From assembly GCA_022709425.1 (NCBI GenBank), contig JAKLIW010000002.1:124001-188000 (forward strand): a DNA stretch of 64,000 nt. Reading direction: 5' to 3'. This document shows, piece by piece, positions 17,498 through 26,275 of the stretch. Source of the stretch: a bacterium. Its GTDB lineage: Bacteria; UBP6; UBA1177; JAKLFG01. Below the pieces are notes generated by a model, which searched no databases, was not told where the DNA came from, and saw only the letters and a list, made by a program, of their open reading frames with translations. Numbering within the stretch: the first letter of the stretch is position 1; each line of letters opens with the position of its first letter. The position numbers and the translations under genes are program-made.

Positions 17498-19132
17498 ATG
17501 CGGACCATCCTCTACCTCGCGGCGGGACTCGCCTTTTTCCTCTACGGCATCGACCTGCTCGGCGCGCTTCTGGGCCGGATGGCGGGCGGCCGCCTGCAGG
17601 AACGGATAGACCGGCTCGCCTCGACCGACGGCCGTCGCTACCTGTACGGCGCACTCGCGACGGTCCTGTTCCAGTCGTCGAGCGCCACCACGGTGCTGCT
17701 GGTCAGCATGGCCTCCGCCGGGCTCATCACCGCGTCGGAAGCCTTCTCCTTCACGCTTGGCGCCAACCTCGGCGCGGTCTCTACCGGCTGGATCGCGGCG
17801 GTGAAGATCACCGTCATCGGCCTGCCGCTGTTCATCGTCGGCGTTGTCGGAAAATTCTTTGCGTCGAATGCGACGCGGCGCGAACTGTTCGCCTTCTGCA
17901 TCGGTATCGGGCTCATCCTGTTCGGACTCGATCTCATGACCGAGGCGATGGCCGGTATCCGCAATAACGGCGCGCTCATCGTATTCCTGACGCGCTACGA
18001 TGTGGCCCTGTCCGAACAGGCACTCCTGCTCGCGGTCCTGTCGGGCGTCGTGTTCACCGCGCTCATCCAGTCGTCCACCGCGACCGCCGCCATCGTCATC
18101 GCCGGCGCGTTAAACGGCCTGTTCACCCTGCCGCAGTCGTGCGCCCTCATGCTCGGCGCGACGCTCGGCACCACTATTACCGCGCTCATCGCCGCGGCCG
18201 GTTCGGGAAGCGCGGGCAAACGGACCGCCGTGATGCACTTCGCGCTCAATGTCGTGGGCGTCGTCGTCGGCCTGTTCCTCTTCTATCCGCTCGTCTGGGC
18301 GGCGGGCCAAACGGTCCCGGTGCTCGGCATCGGGATGGCGGTCGCCCTCTACATGACACTCCATAAAGTGATCCTCACCGCCGGGATGTTCCCGCTGCGG
18401 CGGCCGTTCGCGCAGCGGATCATGCGGATCGTTCCCGACCGCTACCCCGGTGTGCGCGACCGCTTCATGGTCCGGCCGCTCCCGGCCGATGCGACCGACG
18501 AGGCGGTGCGCGAGGAACTGCGGCGCGACATCGATAGTTTCACCCGCTACCTGCGCGACATGCTCGCCTTTTCGCTCATCGCGGCGCTCAAGAAGAAGGA
18601 GGCGCCGCTTTTCGCCAAGCTGGAGCAGTACGAACAGATCGTCGATCAGGGGCACAAGCGGCTGGTGGACCTCATCCATGCGCAGAGCCACCGCCACCAG
18701 CAGGATCTCTGGCTCTATCTCAAGATGTCGGACGAGGCCGAATCGATGTCGGACCACTTGAAGTCCATCGCGAAATACGGCATCCGCCTGCGCGAACTGT
18801 CGGCCGCGCCGCGCCCGCTGGAGCGGCTCCTTATCCACACCGCCCACCGCCGCGTCTTCCTGAGTTTTCACCGCGTCTGCGTCTGCAAATGCTACGATCA
18901 CGGCGACCTCAATATCTGCGACGATACCGAACGGGAACTGCGGCGGCACAAGCGCGAACTGATGCTCACCATCACCGAGGAGAGTTCGCCGCTCGAGACC
19001 GACGCGGTGCTGGAACTGGCCGACATCCTCTCGGAGTACAGCAAGATAAACCATTCGGTCAAGCGCATCCTGCAGGTCAACCTCGACATCGCCGAAGGGC
19101 GGGGGGTGTATCTTTACGATCAAAAAAGGTAG
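17498..19132 (+). CDS. Na/Pi cotransporter family protein with PhoU-like tail
   Basis: A 544-residue protein of the NptA/PNaS family. The membrane half (residues 1-310) holds the two inverted signature repeats QSSSATT near residue 60 and QSSTATA near 190, which form the sodium and phosphate site. The C-terminal 200 residues are helical and PhoU-like, typical of the bacterial YjbB branch. It starts four bases after the glycosyltransferase stop. Phosphate import or export direction cannot be told from sequence. Confidence 0.88.
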   Translation: MRTILYLAAGLAFFLYGIDLLGALLGRMAGGRLQERIDRLASTDGRRYLYGALATVLFQSSSATTVLLVSMASAGLITASEAFSFTLGANLGAVSTGWIAAVKITVIGLPLFIVGVVGKFFASNATRRELFAFCIGIGLILFGLDLMTEAMAGIRNNGALIVFLTRYDVALSEQALLLAVLSGVVFTALIQSSTATAAIVIAGALNGLFTLPQSCALMLGATLGTTITALIAAAGSGSAGKRTAVMHFALNVVGVVVGLFLFYPLVWAAGQTVPVLGIGMAVALYMTLHKVILTAGMFPLRRPFAQRIMRIVPDRYPGVRDRFMVRPLPADATDEAVREELRRDIDSFTRYLRDMLAFSLIAALKKKEAPLFAKLEQYEQIVDQGHKRLVDLIHAQSHRHQQDLWLYLKMSDEAESMSDHLKSIAKYGIRLRELSAAPRPLERLLIHTAHRRVFLSFHRVCVCKCYDHGDLNICDDTERELRRHKRELMLTITEESSPLETDAVLELADILSEYSKINHSVKRILQVNLDIAEGRGVYLYDQKR

Positions 19133-19258
19133 GGGCGAACGGCGTTCGCCCGGTTTCTTCCTCGCCCTGTGAAGGGAGAGGATCGAGGTGAGGGTGTTTT
19201 TTTTGCCGACCCTCATCCGCCGCTGTCGCGGCACCTTCTCCCTCTACAGGTAGAAGGT
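19133..19258. repeat. Palindromic intergenic repeat cluster (MITE-like)
   Basis: This starts right after the cotransporter stop. GGGCGAACG/CGTTCGCCC forms a perfect 9-bp stem at 19133-19151. A larger imperfect inverted structure follows: TGAGGGT at 19189-19195 pairs with ACCCTCA at 19209-19215 around a T-run, and an outer arm near 19166 resembles the complement of the segment near 19233-19250. A third stem is ACCTTCT (19233-19239) with AGAAGGT (19252-19258). No coding potential was seen. It may be a non-autonomous element that also ends transcription. Confidence 0.6.
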
Positions 19259-19283
19259 GTATATATAAGGTATAGCGGTTTTC

Positions 19284-19312
19284 TTGAACTGACGGTCGGT
19301 TTCGGTTACACT
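19284..19312 (+). promoter_or_regulatory. Putative sigma70 promoter of the CsgG-like/DUF1566 gene
   Basis: TTGAAC, 17 bp, TACACT, 27 bases upstream of the ATG at 19339. Confidence 0.5.
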
Positions 19313-19338
19313 GCGGCATATTCGGCGAGGAGGTTTTC

Positions 19339-20541
19339 ATGCGGAACATTCTGATTCTTCTTGCGGTCTTGGTCGTGGCAGTCACGCTGGGGGCCGAGGA
19401 GAAACGCTACAAGGTCGCCGTCATGGAATTCGACGACCAGACCAAGAAACTCTCTAAATCAATGCTGGAAACGGCGGCCGAATATCTGCGCGGCGAACTC
19501 GTCGCCAGCAATCAGTTCATCGTCATTTCGAAGGATCGGCAGAAAAAGGCGCTGATAAAAGAAGAAAAGAAAGAGAGTTGGAAGGAATGCTACGATCAGC
19601 AGTGCCGAATTCAACTCGGACAGGCACTCTCGGCTGACACCATCCTAACCGGCACTATAAGCAAGTTCAGCAGGTCATATATACTTACCTTGGAACTCAT
19701 TGACCTTGCGAAAGAAGCAACCATTAAAGGAGCAAAGGTCGAGTTCGATAGCACGGAGGAGGGGTTGAAAGTTGCGATAGGCAATGTCGTAGCGCAAATC
19801 ACGGGCAGTGTGCCCAAAGATGAGAACGCATGTGCCTTTGCAAAAGAAAAAGATGAGCTAGGTGTGTGGCAGGACTATCTAAAGGAGTATCCGAAAGGCA
19901 GTTGCATACTTGAAGCAAAAACGAAGATAAAAGAATTGAAGAAAAAAGAAGGTGGCGAAAAAGCAACACAATTGATTCCGGAGAAAAAAGAAAAACAACA
20001 AAATACTACCGAAGGGGCAGAGAATAAAAAAACAGAAACAGATAAAAAGAAGTTAGGTCAGAGAGAAATAAGACGATGGAAAGTGCAAGGGGAAATAGTT
20101 AGAGATATGCAAACAAGCCTCATGTGGCAAAGAGGAAGCGGGGGAACAAAGAAATATGACGATGCCATCCGATACTGCGAAAAGCTTTCTCTAGGCGGTT
20201 ACCACGACTGGCGCTTGCCGAGCATTAGCGAACTTAAAACTCTCATTGTCGGTTGTCAGAGTGGCACTTATGCTTGCGGAGTGAATGATGATTGTTTGTC
20301 AAATTCCCCTTGTTATAGCGATGCTTGTTTTTGCCTAGCGGGAAAAGGCCCCGGAGAAGGCGGCCATTACTGGCAAAAGGGCGTATGGCTACGGCAGGAA
20401 AGCGATTCATGGTTTTTGTCTTCTTCGATAATATCTGGTGATTCTGCTTGGAGTGTGGAATTTCTTACAGGCTCTTTGCTTTTCAGCCTTCGTAATCAAA
20501 GCACTGTTTTCTCTGTCCGCTGTGTAAGGGGTGGGCAATAA
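19339..20541 (+). CDS. Secreted CsgG/FlgO-like domain fused to DUF1566
   Basis: A 400-residue exported protein. The signal peptide (about 18 residues) ends at LGAEEKR. Residues 20-155 (KVAVMEFDDQTKKLS, DTILTGTISKFSRSYIL) resemble the periplasmic nucleotide-fold domain of CsgG/FlgO-type lipoproteins. A Lys/Glu-rich linker spans about 180-250. The C-terminus is a DUF1566 domain (DWRLPSISELKTL, RCVRG). GAGGAGG precedes the ATG. Base composition becomes AT-richer toward the 3' half. Function is unknown; it is a relative of the lipoprotein at 2159. Confidence 0.72.
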   Translation: MRNILILLAVLVVAVTLGAEEKRYKVAVMEFDDQTKKLSKSMLETAAEYLRGELVASNQFIVISKDRQKKALIKEEKKESWKECYDQQCRIQLGQALSADTILTGTISKFSRSYILTLELIDLAKEATIKGAKVEFDSTEEGLKVAIGNVVAQITGSVPKDENACAFAKEKDELGVWQDYLKEYPKGSCILEAKTKIKELKKKEGGEKATQLIPEKKEKQQNTTEGAENKKTETDKKKLGQREIRRWKVQGEIVRDMQTSLMWQRGSGGTKKYDDAIRYCEKLSLGGYHDWRLPSISELKTLIVGCQSGTYACGVNDDCLSNSPCYSDACFCLAGKGPGEGGHYWQKGVWLRQESDSWFLSSSIISGDSAWSVEFLTGSLLFSLRNQSTVFSVRCVRGGQ

Positions 20542-20608
20542 GAGTATGGCTACAGTAGGGAGACATACAATAATATGAAAAATAGAGCAAAATAAAGAAG
20601 GAGAGAAA

Positions 20609-21748
20609 ATGACAGGAGATGCATTGAAATGCAGTGTCATTACATTAGACACGAGTGTTTTTTATAATCATGGATTTGCGCTGGATCGAGGATTGCTTAA
20701 GCTACTAGAGCAATTCAAGGGAACGCCCATAAAGTTTGTGTTGTCAGAAGTTGTTTATAAGGAATTGAGGAAACATCTTGCGGAAAAGGTCGGTGAAACA
20801 AGAACGCTGATTTCTAAGGGCTTAGAAAAGGCAAACGAAATTTTACTTATTGAAACAAGCAACACAGACATTGCAAAGGCACATATATGGGGAAAGGGAA
20901 CGAACGAAAACATTGCCGAAGACAGATTGAAGGCTTTTTGTGAGAACACTGGAGCTGAAATTATTCTGTTTTCGGAGGTGAAAATCGACGACTTATTGAA
21001 CTTATATTTTGCAGCAGAGCCACCTTTTGAGGCGATTGGTAAAAAGAAAAACGAATTTCCCGATGCGATAGCTTTGCTGTCATTGGAATCTTGGGCAAAG
21101 AAAAAATCTCTGAAAATACTGGCTGTTAGCGCCGATAATGGCTGGGGACAATTTGCCAAGAAATCTGATGCCATGCGAGTACTGAAAGATCTTGGGGAGG
21201 CCATATCATATTTTCAACCGCGGGTAAGACGGGTAAGAGTTGAGGCTCTTATTCATTTACTTTGCGATACGATATCGTCCGATCAAGAGAATATAATTCT
21301 TCAAGAGATTGCCAATGCTATTAAAACAAGCGTTAATGATTCAAACATTGAGGTAGAGGCTAGTAGTTCATTACACTTTGAAACCCAAGATGTATACGCT
21401 AGATATGAGGCGCATGAGTTTGTATGCGATGTCAATAATGATCCGATAATTACACTTGTGAAGATTGACGACCAAGAATTTGTGTTACGATTTAGTATAG
21501 ATGTTAAATCTTATGTCTTTGGAGATTTTTCATTATCGATTTGGGATTCCGTTGATAAGGAGTATGTAACAATGCAAGATGTTTCGCTTGAGCAACAAGA
21601 GAATTATCAAACCGATGTTCTGGTTTCCATAGAGGGAGACCCCGCAAAAGGGATAGAATCCTTAACTGTAAAGAGTGTTGAGGTCCTTAAATCGATAGGT
21701 CGAGTTAATTTTGGCGAGATTGAATTTGATTATGAAGACATGGATTGA
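20609..21748 (+). CDS. PIN-like domain protein (DUF4935 type)
   Basis: A 379-residue protein starting with a PIN-fold signature, ITLDTSVFYNHG, followed by acidic residues in SEVVYKELRKHL and EFPDAIALLSLESWA and by LAVSADNGWGQF. These match the metal-binding layout of PIN ribonucleases of the DUF4935 group. The C-terminal 180 residues are unrecognised and beta-rich. The gene is clearly more AT-rich than its neighbours, and its codon use suggests recent transfer. AAGGAGAG precedes the ATG. No antitoxin-like partner was found beside it. RNA cleavage is inferred, not shown. Confidence 0.68.
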   Translation: MTGDALKCSVITLDTSVFYNHGFALDRGLLKLLEQFKGTPIKFVLSEVVYKELRKHLAEKVGETRTLISKGLEKANEILLIETSNTDIAKAHIWGKGTNENIAEDRLKAFCENTGAEIILFSEVKIDDLLNLYFAAEPPFEAIGKKKNEFPDAIALLSLESWAKKKSLKILAVSADNGWGQFAKKSDAMRVLKDLGEAISYFQPRVRRVRVEALIHLLCDTISSDQENIILQEIANAIKTSVNDSNIEVEASSSLHFETQDVYARYEAHEFVCDVNNDPIITLVKIDDQEFVLRFSIDVKSYVFGDFSLSIWDSVDKEYVTMQDVSLEQQENYQTDVLVSIEGDPAKGIESLTVKSVEVLKSIGRVNFGEIEFDYEDMD

Positions 21749-21783
21749 CATTTTTCACTACGATAGCTAATCCCACAAAACTT

Positions 21784-21811
21784 TTGACTCTCTCCCGTTC
21801 GTGGATACTAT
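21784..21811 (+). promoter_or_regulatory. Putative sigma70 promoter of pdaD
   Basis: TTGACT, 16 bp, TACTAT, 33 bases upstream of the ATG. Confidence 0.55.
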
Positions 21812-21844
21812 CGGTGCGACGACTGTTTTAATGGAGGAAGGACG

Positions 21845-22342
21845 ATGGTCGACGTGAGAAGCATTCCCGATATCCATTTCTTCTGCGCCGGCGCCAGCGA
21901 AGGCAAGACCGAACTGACCTCGTTCGACGGGGCGCTCCTCGCCGCGGGCATCGGTAACACCAACCTGATAAAGATGAGCAGCATCCTGCCGCCGCGCTCG
22001 AAGGAAGTGAAGGCGGTCGCCATCCCGCCCGGCAGCTTCCTGCCGCTCGCCTACGCCGCCATCACCTCGACCGAACCGGGCGAGACGATATCGGCCGCCG
22101 TGGCGATAGCGATACCGGACGATAGGTCGCTCAACGGCGTCATCATGGAACACCACAACCACGCGCCGCTCAAATTCGTCGAAGCCAAGGTCCGCGAGAT
22201 GGCCGAAGAGGCGATGGCGATGCGCGGCATCAAAAAGTTCACCGTCCACAGCAAAGGGGTCGAGGCGAAGGTGAAGCACGCCGCCACCGCGTTCGCCGCC
22301 GTGTGTTTGTGGTATAAGGATCTCGTGAATCGTGAGAAGTGA
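21845..22342 (+). CDS. pdaD: Pyruvoyl-dependent arginine decarboxylase
   Basis: A 165-residue proenzyme converting arginine to agmatine, the first step of one polyamine route. Family features are AGIGNTNLIKMSSILPP, where chain cleavage between the two serines (near residues 47-48) would create the pyruvoyl group, and ITSTEPGETISAAVAIA. The length is typical. A GGAGGAAGG ribosome-binding site is present. Together with speE at 44778 it indicates polyamine synthesis. Its stop lies within a heptamer tandem repeat. Confidence 0.9.
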   Translation: MVDVRSIPDIHFFCAGASEGKTELTSFDGALLAAGIGNTNLIKMSSILPPRSKEVKAVAIPPGSFLPLAYAAITSTEPGETISAAVAIAIPDDRSLNGVIMEHHNHAPLKFVEAKVREMAEEAMAMRGIKKFTVHSKGVEAKVKHAATAFAAVCLWYKDLVNREK

Positions 22343-22373
22343 GCGGTGAGCGGTGAAGGGTGAGGGGCGAGTA
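22332..22373. repeat. Six-unit 7-bp tandem repeat at the pdaD stop
   Basis: The units are GTGAGAA, GTGAGCG, GTGAGCG, GTGAAGG, GTGAGGG, GCGAGTA. The pdaD stop (22340-22342) lies in the second unit, so unit number changes affect only the trailer. Confidence 0.8.
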
Positions 22374-22374
22374 G

Positions 22375-22395
22375 GGGCGCGCCAACGGCACGCCC
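22375..22395. repeat. Inverted repeat after pdaD
   Basis: GGGCGCGCC, AAC, GGCACGCCC: a 9-bp stem with one mismatch, preceded by GTAGGG as in the hairpin at 19133. It lies between convergent pdaD and the PPDK_N gene and could end transcription. Confidence 0.5.
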
Positions 22396-22401
22396 GATGA
22401 T

Positions 22402-25371
22402 CTAATCGGTCGGTTTCCCTATCGCCGCGATGCCCGATTGTCCGTCCATTCTGATGACGAGCGGCCTTTCGGCCCGTACATGCCGCGCATACTGCTTCTC
22501 GGCGACGAGCGGTTGGCGCGCGAGCCATTCCCAGTCTATGAAATCGGTCTCCGAATCGGCAGCGACGGTGAAGTAACCGATATTCATCGAAGTGATGTTG
22601 TGGAAAAAGTGCGATCCGAGCGAGGCGTCTATCGAGAAATCGCTGAGCCCCGCCTCGACGATGACCCGCGTCTGCGATATCGCCGCCCAGTCGACCGGCA
22701 CGCCGAGGAAGCGGTCCGACGAGCCCCAGCGGCCCGGACCGATGAGGATGTAGCGCCGGCCCTCCGCCTTGAGCGCCTTGTTGAGCGCCGCTATCTCGGC
22801 CGCCATCGCCTCGGTCTTCACGCGGTCGAACCGGTCGGGGCTGATGTAGACGATGTCGCGGACATCCTCGACGATGCCGTTGCCCATCCCGCGGCCGGTG
22901 TAGAGGAACAGTTTCGATCGGTCGAGCGTCTCCGGGTCGATGTGGTGGTCGGCGGCGTTGCGCACGAGCGGCTTGACCTGCAGGAGATAGAGCGTCGGGT
23001 CGCCGTTGTCGGCCGCGTCGAGGTCGACGGCGAATTCTATCTCGACCGGTGTCCCGAGCGCGTGTTTCATGATATCGAGCACCGTCTGTATCGCGCCGGA
23101 GAGCGGGAGTTGCTTGTATTCGAGGATGTAGGAGAAATCGATGATGCGCGGCCCGGAAGAGTGGATCCCCGGTTTTTTGAGATTCTGCGCCGCGTCGTAG
23201 GTCGATGCGCACATATCGAGCACCCCGTCCTTCTCGGCCTCGGGCATCTCGGGGCGGACGAGGGTGGCCATCTCCCCTTCGATGAGGTCGACGTCGCCTT
23301 TCTGCATGTCGAGCGCGTAGAAACGGCGCTGGGAGGCGTTCAGCATGTCCTTGAGCGACTGGTTGCGCGCCTTGGGATAGCGCGGGCAGAAACGGAACAC
23401 CTGTTCGCCGTCGACCACCGCCTTGCCGAGACCCACCGCGAGGAGCGCGATCCCGTCCTCCGGTCTCATCTTGGCGAAGGGGTAATAGTTGTAGGACTGC
23501 GCGACGCCCGAGATATGCGGGTAGAAGCGATCGCCGTACCGTCGGCCGACCAGTTCCTGGATGATGACCGCCATCTTCTCCTCCTCCATCTCGTACTGGA
23601 CCGAGTCGAAGTAGGCGCGGGCGAGCGGCGAATAGACCGACGCGAAGACGAGCCGTATCGCGTCCTCCAACTGACGCAGACGCACCTCGGGGTCGGGGTG
23701 GCTGTTGGGGAGGAAGTAGGTCTCGTAGATGCCGGCGAAGGGTTGCGAGAGCGAATCCTCGAACAGGCCCGACGACCGGACCGCGAGCGGCCCGGCGACC
23801 TTGGTCAGGAGCGTCCGCAGGCGCTGGCGGATGGTGAGCGAGAGCGGAGTGCGCAGGAAGAGCGACCGCACCGCCCCCTCGTCGTGCATCTGCAGGATGC
23901 GCTGTTGGCCGATGCCGTCGACGAAAAGATGGAATTCGTCGGTGCCGATGATCGCGGTGCGCGGCAGGCGGATATTGAGCCCGGGTACCGCCGCGTCGAG
24001 CCCGGCGCGGTGGAGAACATGTTCGATGAACGACAGGCCGCGTCCCTTGCCGCCGACCGATCCGCTCGCGAGCCGCATGAAGAAGAACCGTTCGGCGAGC
24101 AGCGATTCGGTGTAGTTTGCCATGCTCTCGCGCGTTCGCTCCCCGCGTTTCTCGGCGAGGATGGATATGAGCATCCGGCGGATGCCGCCGGCGCCGTCGG
24201 GGAACTGGTCGGTGGTGAGTTTCCGCAGTGCGCTCGCGGTCGCCACCTCGCCCTTGGCCATGAACCACTGCGAGAAGTTGTGGCGCGCGGCGTGGTAGAG
24301 TATCGATTCGTCGGGTACCGTCGCGATGAGCGCCTCGAACTCGGCCATGTAGCGCGCCTCGATGAGCTTGCGGCCCTGCGCATCGCGGAAGACGAAGCTG
24401 CCGAAGCCGAGTTCCTCCTCGAAAAAGCGGTGGAGCTCCTTGAGGAGCGTCTTCGAGTTCTTGTTGATGAAACGGGCCCCGGCGCTCTGCGCCTTTTCGG
24501 CGTTGGTCTCGTCGGTCGATTGCAGCAGGAACGGCACCTCGTTCTTCGACCGGAGGAGTTCGGCCAGTTCGATGCCGGCGGCCGGGTCCAGTTTCCCGCC
24601 GTGCGGGAACTCGACATCCGATATGACGCAGAGGATGCAGTCGCGGTAGCGGTCGTAGAGCGCGGTGCCCTCCTCCCACGAGGTGGCGAGCAGTACTTTG
24701 GGGCGGGCCCGCATCCGCAGTATCTTGAAGCGCGCGTCGATGTCCTCGCCCGCGATGAGTTTCTGCATGTCCTGCATCAGTACGCGGTAAAGCCCCGGGA
24801 GGTAGCGCGAATAGTAGCGCACCGAATCCTCGATGAGCAGTATCACGCGGGTCTGGGCGATACGGGTGTCCTCGTCGGCGTTGCCGACATCCTCGACCGA
24901 CTTGATCATCGCAAGGAAGATGGCGGAGTCGCCGTTCCAGACGAAGACCCGGTCGATGTGGCGCAGTTCGTCGGCGGTGTAGGCGTACAGCCCGATGTCG
25001 CTGTTGTTGTTGAACAGCAGCAGTACCGGCAGTTCGGGCACCGCGTCGCGGATGCGCGCCGAGAGGTCCAGCGGCATCCGGCGGTCGAGTCCCGTCATGA
25101 TGATGACCATGTCGTAGCGCCGGTCGCGCAGGGCCGTCGTCGCTTCGTCGGCGGAGTGGACCGCGGTGACGCGCGGCGCGGTCGAGAGGTTGAGCTGGTA
25201 GTATTCGCCGTAGATCTGCTCCATCAACTGGCCTTCGCGTTCGATGATGTAGGCGTCGTAGACCGACGCGACCAGCAGTATCTCGCGGACGCGGAACCGC
25301 ATGATGTCGTGGCAGATGGTCAGGCTCGACGGCCGCGGACGGAACATGTCGCGGATGGCGTTCTGGTCCAT
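22402..25371 (-). CDS. PEP/pyruvate-binding (PPDK_N) protein with receiver-like N-terminus
   Basis: A 989-residue cytoplasmic protein. Residues 25-160 (REILLVASVYDAYIIERE, YDMVIIMTGLDRRMPLDL) and 170-340 (TRVILLIEDSVRYYSRYLPG, ISDVEFPHGG) look like two degenerate response-regulator receiver modules. From about 430 a PPDK_N ATP-grasp domain follows, with GGKGRGLSFIEHVL and VRSSGLFEDSLSQPFAG. The phosphohistidine and PEP-binding domains of real PEP synthase are missing. It therefore may phosphorylate or sense through an ATP-grasp site under receiver control. It is the last gene of a six-gene operon, four bases after rnhC. Confidence 0.72.
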   Translation of the reverse strand: MDQNAIRDMFRPRPSSLTICHDIMRFRVREILLVASVYDAYIIEREGQLMEQIYGEYYQLNLSTAPRVTAVHSADEATTALRDRRYDMVIIMTGLDRRMPLDLSARIRDAVPELPVLLLFNNNSDIGLYAYTADELRHIDRVFVWNGDSAIFLAMIKSVEDVGNADEDTRIAQTRVILLIEDSVRYYSRYLPGLYRVLMQDMQKLIAGEDIDARFKILRMRARPKVLLATSWEEGTALYDRYRDCILCVISDVEFPHGGKLDPAAGIELAELLRSKNEVPFLLQSTDETNAEKAQSAGARFINKNSKTLLKELHRFFEEELGFGSFVFRDAQGRKLIEARYMAEFEALIATVPDESILYHAARHNFSQWFMAKGEVATASALRKLTTDQFPDGAGGIRRMLISILAEKRGERTRESMANYTESLLAERFFFMRLASGSVGGKGRGLSFIEHVLHRAGLDAAVPGLNIRLPRTAIIGTDEFHLFVDGIGQQRILQMHDEGAVRSLFLRTPLSLTIRQRLRTLLTKVAGPLAVRSSGLFEDSLSQPFAGIYETYFLPNSHPDPEVRLRQLEDAIRLVFASVYSPLARAYFDSVQYEMEEEKMAVIIQELVGRRYGDRFYPHISGVAQSYNYYPFAKMRPEDGIALLAVGLGKAVVDGEQVFRFCPRYPKARNQSLKDMLNASQRRFYALDMQKGDVDLIEGEMATLVRPEMPEAEKDGVLDMCASTYDAAQNLKKPGIHSSGPRIIDFSYILEYKQLPLSGAIQTVLDIMKHALGTPVEIEFAVDLDAADNGDPTLYLLQVKPLVRNAADHHIDPETLDRSKLFLYTGRGMGNGIVEDVRDIVYISPDRFDRVKTEAMAAEIAALNKALKAEGRRYILIGPGRWGSSDRFLGVPVDWAAISQTRVIVEAGLSDFSIDASLGSHFFHNITSMNIGYFTVAADSETDFIDWEWLARQPLVAEKQYARHVRAERPLVIRMDGQSGIAAIGKPTD

Positions 25372-25375
25372 GCGG

Positions 25376-26275
25376 CTAGTTCCCCCGCGAGAAATTGGCG
25401 AAGTGGAGTTTCGCTATCTCGGCGAAGACATCGGTGCCGAGGCGCGCGCCGATAGCGGCGATGAGGGTGTCGGCATCGGCCCCGGAACCGCTTTTGAGGG
25501 TGAAAGCGCCGCCGAGCGTCTCTTCGGATATCCTTTTCAGCGACCTCAGGTAGTCGGCCCGCGCGATGACCGAGGCGAGCGCGACGGCGGGGTGCGCCTC
25601 GGCCCGTGTCTGGAACTCGACCGCGGCATTGGGGGCGGCGGCGCGGATGGTGGCCACAAGCGCCGGTGCGTCGCTGAACTGATCGACAAGCACTTTCTTC
25701 ATATCGGGATGTCGCTCGGCAAGTCCGCCCAGCGCCTTGCTGTGGGCCCACGCGAGGAGGTGGTTGAGCGTCCGTCCCTTTTTCTTGAAGTCGGCGTAGA
25801 GTTCGTTATAGCGCTTCGGCATGATGCGGACCACCTCGAACCAGCGGCGGTAGGTGCGGTTCAGTTCGTCGGCCGCGGCGAGCACCTCGGCGTCGCTCAT
25901 CTTTTTGCTGTCGCGCACGCCGAGGCCCAGCGCCCCCTGCGAGGCGTCGCACAGGTAGAACGATGCGGCGACAAGCGGCCCGAAGATATCTCCCTTGCCC
26001 GCTTCGTCGCAGCCGGCGAGTGCGTCAGGGGCGAGGAGTCCGAGTATGAGGCGGCGGAGCCGATCGCTCGGCGTGACGATGCTGAACCCTTTTTTATCGG
26101 AGTGGTAGAGGGCGATCGGGAATTCCTTCTCGCCCGGCAGGATGACGCGGAACGAGACGCCGTAGGGAAGTTCCTTGAAGCTTTCGGGAAGCGGGGTCAT
26201 CAGTTCGGCGACGAGCCGCGTGTAAACCTTCTCGACGAAAGCGTCGAGTATCGGGTCAGGGGAGAATTTCGCCAT
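25376..26275 (-). CDS. rnhC: Ribonuclease HIII
   Basis: A 299-residue enzyme cutting RNA in RNA-DNA hybrids. The catalytic start GCDEAGKGDIFGPLV (near residue 117) has the HIII-type Glu after Asp. Other active-site regions are LGVRDSKKMSD, LVDQF and EAHPAVALASVIARADYL. The N-terminal 80 residues correspond to the TBP-like substrate-binding domain of HIII enzymes. Its start overlaps the DUF2520 gene by 20 bases. Confidence 0.92.
   Translation of the reverse strand: MAKFSPDPILDAFVEKVYTRLVAELMTPLPESFKELPYGVSFRVILPGEKEFPIALYHSDKKGFSIVTPSDRLRRLILGLLAPDALAGCDEAGKGDIFGPLVAASFYLCDASQGALGLGVRDSKKMSDAEVLAAADELNRTYRRWFEVVRIMPKRYNELYADFKKKGRTLNHLLAWAHSKALGGLAERHPDMKKVLVDQFSDAPALVATIRAAAPNAAVEFQTRAEAHPAVALASVIARADYLRSLKRISEETLGGAFTLKSGSGADADTLIAAIGARLGTDVFAEIAKLHFANFSRGN

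Noticed and set aside
21767..24679. A 970-codon open frame on the minus strand
   Set aside because: It overlaps the PPDK_N gene in another frame and crosses pdaD; composition is Arg/Pro/Gly noise.
22438..25455. A 1005-codon open frame on the plus strand
   Set aside because: It is exactly antisense to the PPDK_N gene and has low-complexity Arg/Val/Asp content with no motif, as expected from GC-rich third positions.
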